Part shown: positions 34,324 to 42,736 of the stretch, piece after piece
Layout of the letters: each line of letters starts with the position of its first letter
How positions within the stretch are numbered: the stretch's first letter is position 1
Source of the DNA: Nitrospinota bacterium
Lineage (GTDB): Bacteria; Nitrospinota_A; UBA7883; JACRGQ01
Assembly: GCA_029881495.1 (NCBI GenBank)
Contig: JAOUMJ010000006.1
Span: 61,050 to 125,049 of the forward strand
Reading direction: 5' to 3'
DNA: 64,000 nucleotides
Position numbers and translations under genes: made by a program
The notes under the pieces: generated by a model
Database searches by the model: none
What the model was told of the DNA's origin: nothing
What the model saw: only the letters and a program-made list of their open reading frames with translations

Positions 34324-36006
34324 CTACCGATTCAACGTGAAATAGAAGATGGAACCGATTTCAGGGGCGTCCTCAACCCATATTTCCCCACCATGGGCAT
34401 CCATCGCCATTTTACAGAATGTTAGGCCAAGACCTGTACTGTACTTGCTTCTTCTCTGGTCACCCTTCACCTGTCCGAATTTCATGAATATTATCTCCTT
34501 GAACTCCTCGGGGACGCCCGGCCCTTCATCCTGCACCCCGACCCGTATTTTATTTGGGCCGATATCCTCGACACGAATTGTGATCTTTCCACCGTCAGGA
34601 GTGTAATTATTGGCGTTGGTAACCAGATTTGCCAGAACCCTTGAAATAATGGAAGCATCCAACTTTGCTATAAAATTGGAGCCGGTTTCCTGCATAACAA
34701 TTCGCTTGTTATCCATCTTCATCAGGCCATCCATCATTTCTATCTTCTTTTTCGCAATATCCCGCATATCGATACTGCTGTAATTAAGGTGGAACTTCCC
34801 TTCTTCCATCCTGTTTACGTCCAGGATATCCATGACCATTCCCTGCAGATTGTCGATCCCGGCCCTGGCTATAAGAAGAGTGTCCTTTTCAAAGTCCTTA
34901 AGTTCAGCCTCTTCTAGGAGGCTCAGGTTTGCCATTACCTCACCGATAGGGCCCTTTAGATCATGCACCAGCATGCTTACAAGATTGTTTTTAAGCTCTT
35001 CCAGCTTCTTAAGTTCCTTATTAGCGATCCGAAGCTTCTCACGCTCCAAGCGAACGCTATCCACCAATAGCGCGTTATCCATGGTCACCGCTATTCTGTC
35101 AAGAAAACTCCCAAGCGCTACTTCGTCTTCCCTTTTAAATAACCCCGATTCCTTGTCAGTTATATTGAACACTCCGAGCAGTTTGTCCTCGCTGATTATT
35201 GGAAAAGAGAGGAAAGGGTCCCTTTTATATTCCGATGACTTCTGAAAATCAAATTCCTCAACATTCGAGAGGTCGCCGACGTTTAACGGCCTTTTATTTC
35301 TAGCGACCCAAGAGACTACCGAGATATCGTTCAGCGGAACCCTTACGCCGACCAGTTCCCTTCTGGAGTTTGCGACTATTTCGAGTTCATCCGCCTTCTC
35401 GTCAACTATGAGTATTGATCCCCTTCCAGCCTCAAAATGCTTTAGAACTATACCGAGACAGATATCGAGCTTCTGCTGTAAATCAAGAGATGGCGCAGAT
35501 AGAACATGCGCGACCTCCATCGCGCTTTCAAGTTCACGGAGACGGGCCGATTCATCGGTTCCCGAGAATGTTTTAGACGCCAGCGCCCCGATCATATCCT
35601 CAAACATTTCAGGTATACCGGCCGATTTGGGAAGTATTCCGTTTACTTTCCCCTTTACCTGACTCTCCATTATTTTTCCGGTATCGTCCGGATAGCAAAC
35701 GGCGACTATTTCAACTCCCGGCATCTCCCTCCGGACATAGGACATAACCTCAAGTGGATCATCAAAGGAAATATAAAGATCAACCAGCAGGATATTTATC
35801 GACGGCGCCCCTTCCTTAAAGCACGCCTTAACTGTTTCGATATCCCCAGCGACTCCGACGGTATACCCAAATTTAGACAGGAAAGCAGAGGATGAGTCGT
35901 TGAATTCGTTATCTTCGGAAACGATGAGAATACGGGTAGATTTGGTTATCTTCCCGGATACCCCTCTCTTTTTCCTTTCTGATTCCACTTTGTCTGCCAA
36001 AGTCAC
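34324..36006 (-). CDS. Histidine kinase with N-terminal receiver and GAF domains
   Basis: The 560-residue cytoplasmic protein has no membrane segments. Residues 23-150 form a receiver-like domain (ILIVSED, Asp in LLVDLYIS near 95, Lys in LPKSAG near 146). A GAF domain spans about 180-325. The HisKA box SMLVHDLKGPIGEV (His near 352) and HATPase motifs NLVTNANNYTPDGG, DEGPGVPEEF and TGLGLTFCKM follow. It starts with a GTG at 36006 after a GGGG ribosome site. It should sense an internal signal and probably works with the adjacent receiver-TPR protein. Confidence 0.9.
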   Translation of the reverse strand: MTLADKVESERKKRGVSGKITKSTRILIVSEDNEFNDSSSAFLSKFGYTVGVAGDIETVKACFKEGAPSINILLVDLYISFDDPLEVMSYVRREMPGVEIVAVCYPDDTGKIMESQVKGKVNGILPKSAGIPEMFEDMIGALASKTFSGTDESARLRELESAMEVAHVLSAPSLDLQQKLDICLGIVLKHFEAGRGSILIVDEKADELEIVANSRRELVGVRVPLNDISVVSWVARNKRPLNVGDLSNVEEFDFQKSSEYKRDPFLSFPIISEDKLLGVFNITDKESGLFKREDEVALGSFLDRIAVTMDNALLVDSVRLEREKLRIANKELKKLEELKNNLVSMLVHDLKGPIGEVMANLSLLEEAELKDFEKDTLLIARAGIDNLQGMVMDILDVNRMEEGKFHLNYSSIDMRDIAKKKIEMMDGLMKMDNKRIVMQETGSNFIAKLDASIISRVLANLVTNANNYTPDGGKITIRVEDIGPNKIRVGVQDEGPGVPEEFKEIIFMKFGQVKGDQRRSKYSTGLGLTFCKMAMDAHGGEIWVEDAPEIGSIFYFTLNR

Positions 36007-36117
36007 TCATCCCCATCAGGTTGTTTCAATCTGGATATCTCTCCTACATCTTCAATAGTCATTCTACGCCAATTAACTAATCGTCATAACTGACTATTTA
36101 TATTATAGTTTTATTAG

Positions 36118-37038
36118 ATGAAAATCCTTATTTTGGGGTCTGGTGCGGTCGGAGGCTATTTTGGGGCAAAACTGGCCAAAGGAGGAAATACCCTTTATTT
36201 CAGCGCCCGGGGGAGACAGCTGGAGGCTTTGCGCACAAGCGGCCTCCATATTGAAAGCATCGGCGGTAATTTCGATATTCAAACCATGGCTAGCGAACGG
36301 TTCGATCCAATTGAAGATCTCGACCTGATACTTGTTTGCGTGAAAGTCGGCGACACGCGTGCCATCCTCCCGCAAATAAAGGAGCAGACGGGGAAAGATA
36401 CTGTCGTAATAAGCCTGCAAAACGGGGTCGACAGCGTTGATATGCTGAAAGAAGCCGTTGCCGAAGATAAAATAATGGAGGGCATAGCTTTCATCGGCTC
36501 AAACCTCTATGAACCGGGGAGGATAAGGCATACCGCTTCAGGGTCGGTAACTATTGGAGAGCTGAACGGGAAAAATAGTGAAAGAGCCGAGCGCATAAGA
36601 AAGGTATTCGAAGATGCGGGGGTAGAGTGCAGGATCTCATCAAAAATCCAGAATGCAAAATGGGAAAAACTTGTCTGGAATGCCGGCTTTAACGGTTTGG
36701 CCGCCATTACCGGAGCTTCCGTCGGGAAGATACTCTCCTTTGAACCGACAAGGAATATTGTCATAAGCCTCATGCGGGAGGTTGTCGACGTGGCTCAAAA
36801 GTCAGGCATTGATATTCGGCAAAACTCCATCGATCGCCACATCTCGGTATCGGAAAAGATGGACGATGTCATACCTTCCATGCTGCAGGATGTACGGGCG
36901 GACAGAAAGACAGAGATTGAGTTCATCAACGGCAAGATCGTTCGTGAAGGGATGCGCATTGGAGTGCCAGTCCCATACAACGAATTGATCTGGGCCTCAG
37001 TTTCGATGATCGATAAGAGGCGTGAAAGCCGTACATAA
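36118..37038 (+). CDS. panE: 2-dehydropantoate 2-reductase
   Basis: The 306-residue NADPH enzyme reduces ketopantoate to pantoate for coenzyme A synthesis. Rossmann motif ILGSGAVGGYFGAKLAKGG is at residues 4-22, VKVGDTR near 78, ISLQNGVDS near 99 and the KWEKLVWNAGFNGLAAITG catalytic region near 180. It stands alone. The ATG lies about 12 bases after a TATTAT-like sequence (36101-36106) with no ribosome site, so a leaderless or near-leaderless message is possible. Confidence 0.92.
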   Translation: MKILILGSGAVGGYFGAKLAKGGNTLYFSARGRQLEALRTSGLHIESIGGNFDIQTMASERFDPIEDLDLILVCVKVGDTRAILPQIKEQTGKDTVVISLQNGVDSVDMLKEAVAEDKIMEGIAFIGSNLYEPGRIRHTASGSVTIGELNGKNSERAERIRKVFEDAGVECRISSKIQNAKWEKLVWNAGFNGLAAITGASVGKILSFEPTRNIVISLMREVVDVAQKSGIDIRQNSIDRHISVSEKMDDVIPSMLQDVRADRKTEIEFINGKIVREGMRIGVPVPYNELIWASVSMIDKRRESRT

Positions 37039-37124
37039 GCCGGTCTCTCTCCTCAATAAAGCTTCATCTCAACATTCAATATGCCGGGGGATGCCGGAGA
37101 TATCTGCTTATTTGCGGAAGGATC

Positions 37125-37334
37125 CTATTTGGAGGCTCCTACCCTTTTTCTTGCCCTTTTCTTTGCGGGCTTTTTCTCTGCTACCGGTTTTTTTTCATGA
37201 ATGGAAAAGCACATGTCGCATTTATGACCTGAAGAACGACCGCACATGAGACATGTCGTGCTCTCCTCGGCTGAAACAGTCAGGATACCGCCACAATGAT
37301 TACATCTCGTCTGGTTTTCTTTTGATTCGACCAT
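37125..37334 (-). CDS. Small zinc-ribbon protein
   Basis: The 69-residue protein has CNHC, CLMC and CDMC pairs (near residues 11, 28 and 39) that would bind zinc, followed by a Lys/Arg/Ala-rich tail suited to nucleic-acid binding. A GAGGAG ribosome site lies five bases before the ATG, which supports translation. Family and role are not known to me; a ribosome- or transcription-associated accessory is possible. Confidence 0.7.
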   Translation of the reverse strand: MVESKENQTRCNHCGGILTVSAEESTTCLMCGRSSGHKCDMCFSIHEKKPVAEKKPAKKRARKRVGASK

Positions 37335-37603
37335 TTTGCTCCTCAGATATTCAGTTTTTGCGACAATCTGTCAAAATCCACTACTATTTAGGCCATCAAG
37401 GGCGAGAGGATACATGAAATACATTTCATATTCAACTCTCTAAGTTCAATTATAACATTTACACCCGAAATTCCAAAAACATCCCTTCTTTTCCAATATG
37501 TTACGGAAGTTATCCACAAGCCCTCCGATATAAGGATTTATCGGCCGCAACCAATAAACCTTTAAACTTTGAGAGTGGGATCAGTAGAAAGGGAAGAAGG
37601 GGG

Positions 37604-38365
37604 CTATCTCTTGCAACAGTTGCAGATACCGAGACGGCAACGGAGCACCATAAGGATGAACAGGGTATTCCCAGCAAGGTAACGTTTCCACATTCTCCCC
37701 GGCTCCTGAAGGAACCTGTAAAACCATTCAAGCCCGAGCCTTTGCAGGAACATCGGAGCGCGCTTCGTCTTCCCAGCCAGGATGTCGAAACTCCCTCCTA
37801 CCCCCATTATGACCGGGACACCCATTCTTTCCTGGTACTTCTTCTGGAAAATCTCCTTCTTCGGAGAACTCATTGCGACGAACAGTATATCGGCGCCGGA
37901 ATCCCTTATCTCGTCGGCAATCCCCTCTTCTTCCGCTTCGCTAAAATACCCGTTTCGGAAACCCGCGATATTGATCCCGCCGAATTTTCTTTTGGCTTCC
38001 TCGACGCTCTTTTCGATAACCTCCTGCCTCGCCCCGAAAAGAAAAAAGCGGTACCCTTTCCCTGCTCCTGCTTTCATCATGTTCATCATCAGGTCCACGC
38101 CTGCCACCCTTCCGGGGAGCTTATGCCCAAGGAACCTGCACCCCCATACTACCGACTGTCCGTCGGCAAGCCTCAGGTCCGCTGACAGAACCGATTCGCG
38201 AAGCAACGAGTCATTCTCCATCGCAACAAGCTTCCCCGCGTTCAGAAAAGCTATATTAAGGTTGCGTCTGCTCTTAACCGCGTCATCCACCTCTTTCAGC
38301 GCATCATCCATCGACAACGGATCAACCGGTACTCCGAAAATCGTTATTCCGCTTTCGTTGTTCAT
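37604..38365 (-). CDS. WecG/TagA/CpsF family glycosyltransferase
   Basis: The 253-residue GT26 enzyme adds a second sugar (N-acetylmannosamine or its acid in known members) to a lipid-linked N-acetylglucosamine at the inner membrane. ADGQSVVWGCRFLG near 88, FLFGARQEV near 118, VAMSSPKKEIFQKKY near 172 and GVGGSFDILAGKTKRAP near 193 are family marks, and the C-terminus is basic and membrane-associating. It follows asnB by 4 bases in the surface-polysaccharide cluster. Confidence 0.92.
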   Translation of the reverse strand: MNNESGITIFGVPVDPLSMDDALKEVDDAVKSRRNLNIAFLNAGKLVAMENDSLLRESVLSADLRLADGQSVVWGCRFLGHKLPGRVAGVDLMMNMMKAGAGKGYRFFLFGARQEVIEKSVEEAKRKFGGINIAGFRNGYFSEAEEEGIADEIRDSGADILFVAMSSPKKEIFQKKYQERMGVPVIMGVGGSFDILAGKTKRAPMFLQRLGLEWFYRFLQEPGRMWKRYLAGNTLFILMVLRCRLGICNCCKR

Positions 38366-38369
38366 CCTC

Positions 38370-40214
38370 TCACCCGGCCTTTACGCCAAACTTTTTCGAC
38401 CATATCTCAAGCGAAAGTATCATAAAGAGCTGTTTTGAAAAATTCCCCTTCCCTTCCGCGTGCAGGTTCAACATTGATTCGACAGCTCCGTCCCTGAATA
38501 TCTGCGAGGAGAACGAGGAGGGGTCACAAACGGTTTCCCGGACAAGCGAAAAGAGATCCTTCCTCAGCCATTCGTCGAACGGAGTTTCAAAGCCGAGTTT
38601 CTTTCGGTTCAGCACTTCATGGGGGATATGCCTTTTTGCTATCTGTCTGAACAGATGCTTCCTTTTCCACCCCCGGATCTTATGGTCGGAGGAGAGGGAT
38701 TCAACATAGGATGCAAAATCCCGGTCGAGAAACGGCACGCGCACCTCCACGGAGTGCGCCATAGATACCTTGTCGGTATAGAAGAGGAGGTCATCTGCAA
38801 GTGAGGTGCGAAGCTCAAGGTAAAGCATTCTGTTTAGCGAATCCATATCCTTTAGATCGCCCAGGTAGTATCTCAGCGGTGAGATGTCTTCCTCTGGAAC
38901 GCTACGCATCAAGCCTGCCCGCGCTTCCATGTTGAAAAGGGAGAATATCTTCATGAATCTTTTCAGATCGTCCTTCTCGCCAAGAGAGTAGAAAGCCCTG
39001 CCGAGCTTGCCGCTCCCCGCTCCCGCAGAGAGGAGTTTTGAAATTATCCCCGATGCAAATACCGGCCTCACCCCGCTCGAAAGCTTCTCGGCAAGGTGGC
39101 GGAAGTACCCGCCGAACAGTTCGTCAACCCCCTGCCCCGAAAGCACAACCTTATGGCTCTTCCCTATTTCCCCACAGAGCAGGAAAAGAGGGAGGGCCGA
39201 GGTTGTGGCTATCGGCTCTTCAAGGTGATAAACGGTCTTTTCAAATGCGCTGAAAAAATCGCCAGCGTCTATCTCAAGTTTTTCATGCCGAATGCCAAGA
39301 CGTTTCGCCGTCGATTCCGCCAGTTTCCGCTCATCCGTTCCGCCCCCCCCCTTGAAGCCGACGGTAAAAGCGGTAAGGGAACTGCCGTAATGCCTCGAAG
39401 CCAGCGTAGTAAGGAGCGTGGAATCTACCCCGCCGCTTAACAGCGCCCCCACCGGAACATCGGCTATCAACTGCCTCCGTACGGCATCGTCAAGCTTTTG
39501 GGAAGCCCGCTCCTCATACTCCCGCGGGTCACTCTTGCCGTTGCTCATTTCCCGGTAGAAATATCGCTCTATGGAAACTTTACCTTTATCACAGATAAGG
39601 AAATGCCCCGGCCTCAGCTTCTCCACATCATTGAAAAGAGTATCAGGCGAAGGTGAATACCTGTATATGAGCGCCCTGTTGAGCGCATCAATGTTCATCT
39701 CCGCCAGCGACGGGTCGGCTGCGAGGAGAGATTTTATCTCGGATGCGAAGAGGAGCCTCTTTCCGTTGCCGGTGTAATAGAACGGCTTTACCCCGTAATG
39801 ATCCCGCGCGCAGAAAAGCCGCCTCTCCTCCCTGTCCCATATCGCAAAGGCGAATATCCCGTTGAAACGGGTTACACAGCTCTCCCCCCATCTTTCATAC
39901 GAGGCAAGTATCACCTCCGTATCGGAGGAAGTGGAGAACGGATAATCCTTTAGGTATTTTTCCCGTAGCTCCCGGAAATTGTAAAGCTCACCGTTATAGG
40001 TGATAGCGTATCGTCCAGATGCGGAGAGCATCGGCTGTGCGCCCCCCTCGATATCTATAATGGAAAGCCTTTTGTGCGCGAATCCTGTTCCCCCTTCGCT
40101 CCAGTTGCCGCTTGCATCGGGACCTCGATGCGCCAATACATCCCCCATCTTCCCCAGTTTTTCAATATTGACCGGCGAGCCATCGTGATTTATCCAGCCT
40201 GCAATTCCGCACAT
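38370..40214 (-). CDS. asnB: Asparagine synthase (glutamine-hydrolysing), polysaccharide-cluster type
   Basis: The 614-residue amidotransferase starts MCGIAGWINHDGSP with the nucleophile Cys2 of the glutaminase domain; RGPDASGNW near 31 and SDTEVILASYERWG near 98 follow. The synthetase domain has the PPi-loop LSGGVDSTLLTTLA near 260. Besides asparagine, such enzymes in polysaccharide clusters amidate uronic acids, which fits its neighbours here. The coding strand contains a run of nine G (plus strand C, 39343-39351) encoding Gly in the FKGGGGTDE segment. Confidence 0.93.
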   Translation of the reverse strand: MCGIAGWINHDGSPVNIEKLGKMGDVLAHRGPDASGNWSEGGTGFAHKRLSIIDIEGGAQPMLSASGRYAITYNGELYNFRELREKYLKDYPFSTSSDTEVILASYERWGESCVTRFNGIFAFAIWDREERRLFCARDHYGVKPFYYTGNGKRLLFASEIKSLLAADPSLAEMNIDALNRALIYRYSPSPDTLFNDVEKLRPGHFLICDKGKVSIERYFYREMSNGKSDPREYEERASQKLDDAVRRQLIADVPVGALLSGGVDSTLLTTLASRHYGSSLTAFTVGFKGGGGTDERKLAESTAKRLGIRHEKLEIDAGDFFSAFEKTVYHLEEPIATTSALPLFLLCGEIGKSHKVVLSGQGVDELFGGYFRHLAEKLSSGVRPVFASGIISKLLSAGAGSGKLGRAFYSLGEKDDLKRFMKIFSLFNMEARAGLMRSVPEEDISPLRYYLGDLKDMDSLNRMLYLELRTSLADDLLFYTDKVSMAHSVEVRVPFLDRDFASYVESLSSDHKIRGWKRKHLFRQIAKRHIPHEVLNRKKLGFETPFDEWLRKDLFSLVRETVCDPSSFSSQIFRDGAVESMLNLHAEGKGNFSKQLFMILSLEIWSKKFGVKAG

Positions 40215-40218
40215 CGGC

Positions 40219-41448
40219 TCATCCCCCTTTCCGTTTCAGCTTTGCATGGGAAAGATTCACCAGCGCGGCAACCACGGGGGCGCTCCCCCAACGGATGTAA
40301 TTCATCCTCGAAAGGGCGAAAGAGTATCGCCTGTGGTAGTAGTACCCCCCCGATTCGCAAAACATCGTCTCTTTCAACCTGCCGAGGATCTTTTCGGCAA
40401 CCGGCAATAACTCCGCGTTCCTTATACCAGCGAGAGAAAGAAGATTGGCCGCCTCGGCGGCGCTCCTTGTGTCTATTACCGGCTCAAGAGGAAGATGGCT
40501 CTTCGCAAACGGTTTAACGCTTCCGTCATCCCGGACAAATGTTCTTATGAAATAATCGAGTCCCTTCTGGAACGCCCGGTGCGTATCCGCGTCGTCGTTC
40601 TCCGCGGAGTACGCCATGAGGTTCTCTATCACGAATGCCGTATGGAAACAGTCTATGAAGTTCTCTTCGTCAGGCACACTCCCTTTTTCGAAGTAGAGCC
40701 ACCCGCCGTCGTCGTTCTGCTGTGCCAGAACAAACCGGTTCAACCTCCCGGCAAGCTCAAGATGATCTTTCCGGTTAAAAAGTTTCCCGGTCATAAGGAG
40801 TATCAGCGAACCGTATGAATTCGCGTTCACCACATACCTCTTGTCAAACTCCGTGTACCCTATCTTGCTGGTGCCGTCCTCCATATCCTTTCTCCCAAGG
40901 TCACTGAACACAAACTCCCCAATGTCGCGAAGTATATCCCTGTATTCGGGTAGTTCCGAAAGAGAGGCGTAAAAAATATAATCTACGAGATACCATGAGA
41001 GGGTCACGCAGGGGGTATACGCCTTTAATAACCGGGTGGTGTACCAATCGAACTGATGCCCGATGCCCCTCCCGTTCGTGGAGCGCCCAAGCCTTGAAAC
41101 CATTTCACTTAACAGTCTCGCCCTGTCGGCTTCAAACCTTTCGTCCCCGGTTATCTCTTTGTAGATCAACATCGCTTTCATCAGCGACGGTAGGGTTTCC
41201 ATCGAGATATCCTGTTTTATATTTGAACGGAATATCTTCGGGAGGAGTACGTCGAGAATATACGCCGCGCCGATAACCGGCATGGTAAGGAGATTCCTGT
41301 TTTTCCTTAGATATACCCCTGCTGATGAACCCCAAAAATCATAATGATCCCATGAACGGTAATCGTACCTCTGTATGGAAGCTAATATCTCTTCTGCATG
41401 TTTGATATCGATATGCACCTTGTCAGCCGCCTTCGTTCTCCCGGACAA
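40219..41448 (-). CDS. Unrecognised alpha-helical barrel protein of the polysaccharide cluster
   Basis: The 409-residue product has no signal peptide or membrane helix. Repeated helix pairs with Gly-rich turns (NDDGGWLYFEKGSVPDEENF near 243, HTAFVIENLMAY near 268, SGGYYYHRRYSFA near 378) resemble (alpha/alpha)6-barrel enzymes such as polysaccharide lyases, hydrolases or epimerases. I cannot assign a family. It lies between asnB (4-base gap) and a flippase gene that it overlaps by 26 bases, so it probably acts on the same glycan or its lipid carrier. Confidence 0.7.
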   Translation of the reverse strand: MSGRTKAADKVHIDIKHAEEILASIQRYDYRSWDHYDFWGSSAGVYLRKNRNLLTMPVIGAAYILDVLLPKIFRSNIKQDISMETLPSLMKAMLIYKEITGDERFEADRARLLSEMVSRLGRSTNGRGIGHQFDWYTTRLLKAYTPCVTLSWYLVDYIFYASLSELPEYRDILRDIGEFVFSDLGRKDMEDGTSKIGYTEFDKRYVVNANSYGSLILLMTGKLFNRKDHLELAGRLNRFVLAQQNDDGGWLYFEKGSVPDEENFIDCFHTAFVIENLMAYSAENDDADTHRAFQKGLDYFIRTFVRDDGSVKPFAKSHLPLEPVIDTRSAAEAANLLSLAGIRNAELLPVAEKILGRLKETMFCESGGYYYHRRYSFALSRMNYIRWGSAPVVAALVNLSHAKLKRKGG

Positions 41449-42730
41449 CCGGCAATCCCTCGCGGGAATCGAGCAACAGGGAAAATACCCTCACTCCGGC
41501 TGTTGCCGTAAAGAGCGCAAGCTGGAACTTTAAAAGGTTCTCGAGCGAACCGGAGAAATGGATGATCCCCGCTACCTGCAAAAGGGAGGCAATAATCGCA
41601 ACACGAAGAAATCCGTACTGCTTCCTTGCCAGGCGATGATTCGCCTCTATAAGGAGCACCGATACGGCGAGAATGAATCCGCAGTAATACGGAAGGAGTG
41701 CCGCTGTCGAAGGATCGTCTATCTTGAAGAGCATGTAAAGAATTCTTTCCGGGAAAGCGACAGAGAGAGCGACCGCGGTACCCCCGCCAAGAAGAACCAG
41801 CACTATCGCCCGTCCTATAAGGTCATTGCCGATGGGGATCTTTGCTGTATCGCCCGACACCGTGGCCGGAAATAGCGCTACGGCCACGATCTGCCCTCCT
41901 AGAAAAATGAGTTTCCCAAAGACTCCGAAGGCGGCGTAGTGCCCGGAAATTTCAGGCTCGAAAAGTGAACGCACCAGTATCATGTCGACATTTATAAAGA
42001 ACATCGGAAAAAAAATCGCCGCTACTGCCCTCGTCCCGTATGACGTCATCTCTTCCCTGGAAACATCCACCCCTTTTGCCGGAATGCCGATAAACAGGGG
42101 AATTATCAGTCTGTGTATCAATACAATTGATAGAACCACAGAAAGTATGAGAGCAAAAAGCGCCTTTTCCACCGTAATCCCCATATATATGAACAGCGCG
42201 CCGAGAAGCACCTTGAAGATGCCCGACCCCCCGAGGCCGTAAAAGAAAAAATGGAATTTTTGCATCCCGCGCACAAAGGCGAGCGGCACGGCCTGGAGAA
42301 AATAGGAAGCTATCAACAGCGAGGCAAGGATTACCGAGAGTATCGATTCTATCCTGAGTGTTTCCATCCATAACGGGGAGGAGAGAGGAACCACGCAGGT
42401 GGACGCAACCGCGATAACAGCCACGATGCGCCACGCGCTTGTGTAGAGGCCGTGCAGTTTCCCCTTCTCCTCAAGCGTCCAGAACATCGCGGCGTGATGG
42501 GTGAACAGCAGTATGAGCGCGCCGGTAAAGACTGAGAATATGAGCTGTATCGAAATAAGAACGTTGAACCAGCCGAAGCTGTCCATATCCATCGAGCGCC
42601 CCATCATTATCTGAAAAATAAAGGTGGAGGCGCTGCTTATAAAGGTCGTCGCAAAGACGATTATGGAATTTTTTGTCAGCTCCTTTTTTCCCATTACCCG
42701 ACTGCTATCCTGCTGCGCCGCGCGCCGCAC
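41423..42730 (-). CDS. Polysaccharide (Wzx-type) flippase
   Basis: The 435-residue protein has about 12 membrane segments and the general pattern of the MOP exporter group (KNSIIVFATTFISSASTFIF near 20). It would flip a lipid-linked saccharide to the periplasm. The start is uncertain: GTG 42730 lies just after a GGAGAG site behind the ftsK stop, while ATG 42694 begins the conserved part. No Wzy polymerase is recognised nearby. Confidence 0.85.
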   Translation of the reverse strand: MRRAAQQDSSRVMGKKELTKNSIIVFATTFISSASTFIFQIMMGRSMDMDSFGWFNVLISIQLIFSVFTGALILLFTHHAAMFWTLEEKGKLHGLYTSAWRIVAVIAVASTCVVPLSSPLWMETLRIESILSVILASLLIASYFLQAVPLAFVRGMQKFHFFFYGLGGSGIFKVLLGALFIYMGITVEKALFALILSVVLSIVLIHRLIIPLFIGIPAKGVDVSREEMTSYGTRAVAAIFFPMFFINVDMILVRSLFEPEISGHYAAFGVFGKLIFLGGQIVAVALFPATVSGDTAKIPIGNDLIGRAIVLVLLGGGTAVALSVAFPERILYMLFKIDDPSTAALLPYYCGFILAVSVLLIEANHRLARKQYGFLRVAIIASLLQVAGIIHFSGSLENLLKFQLALFTATAGVRVFSLLLDSREGLPVVRENEGG

Positions 42731-42736
42731 CTCTCC

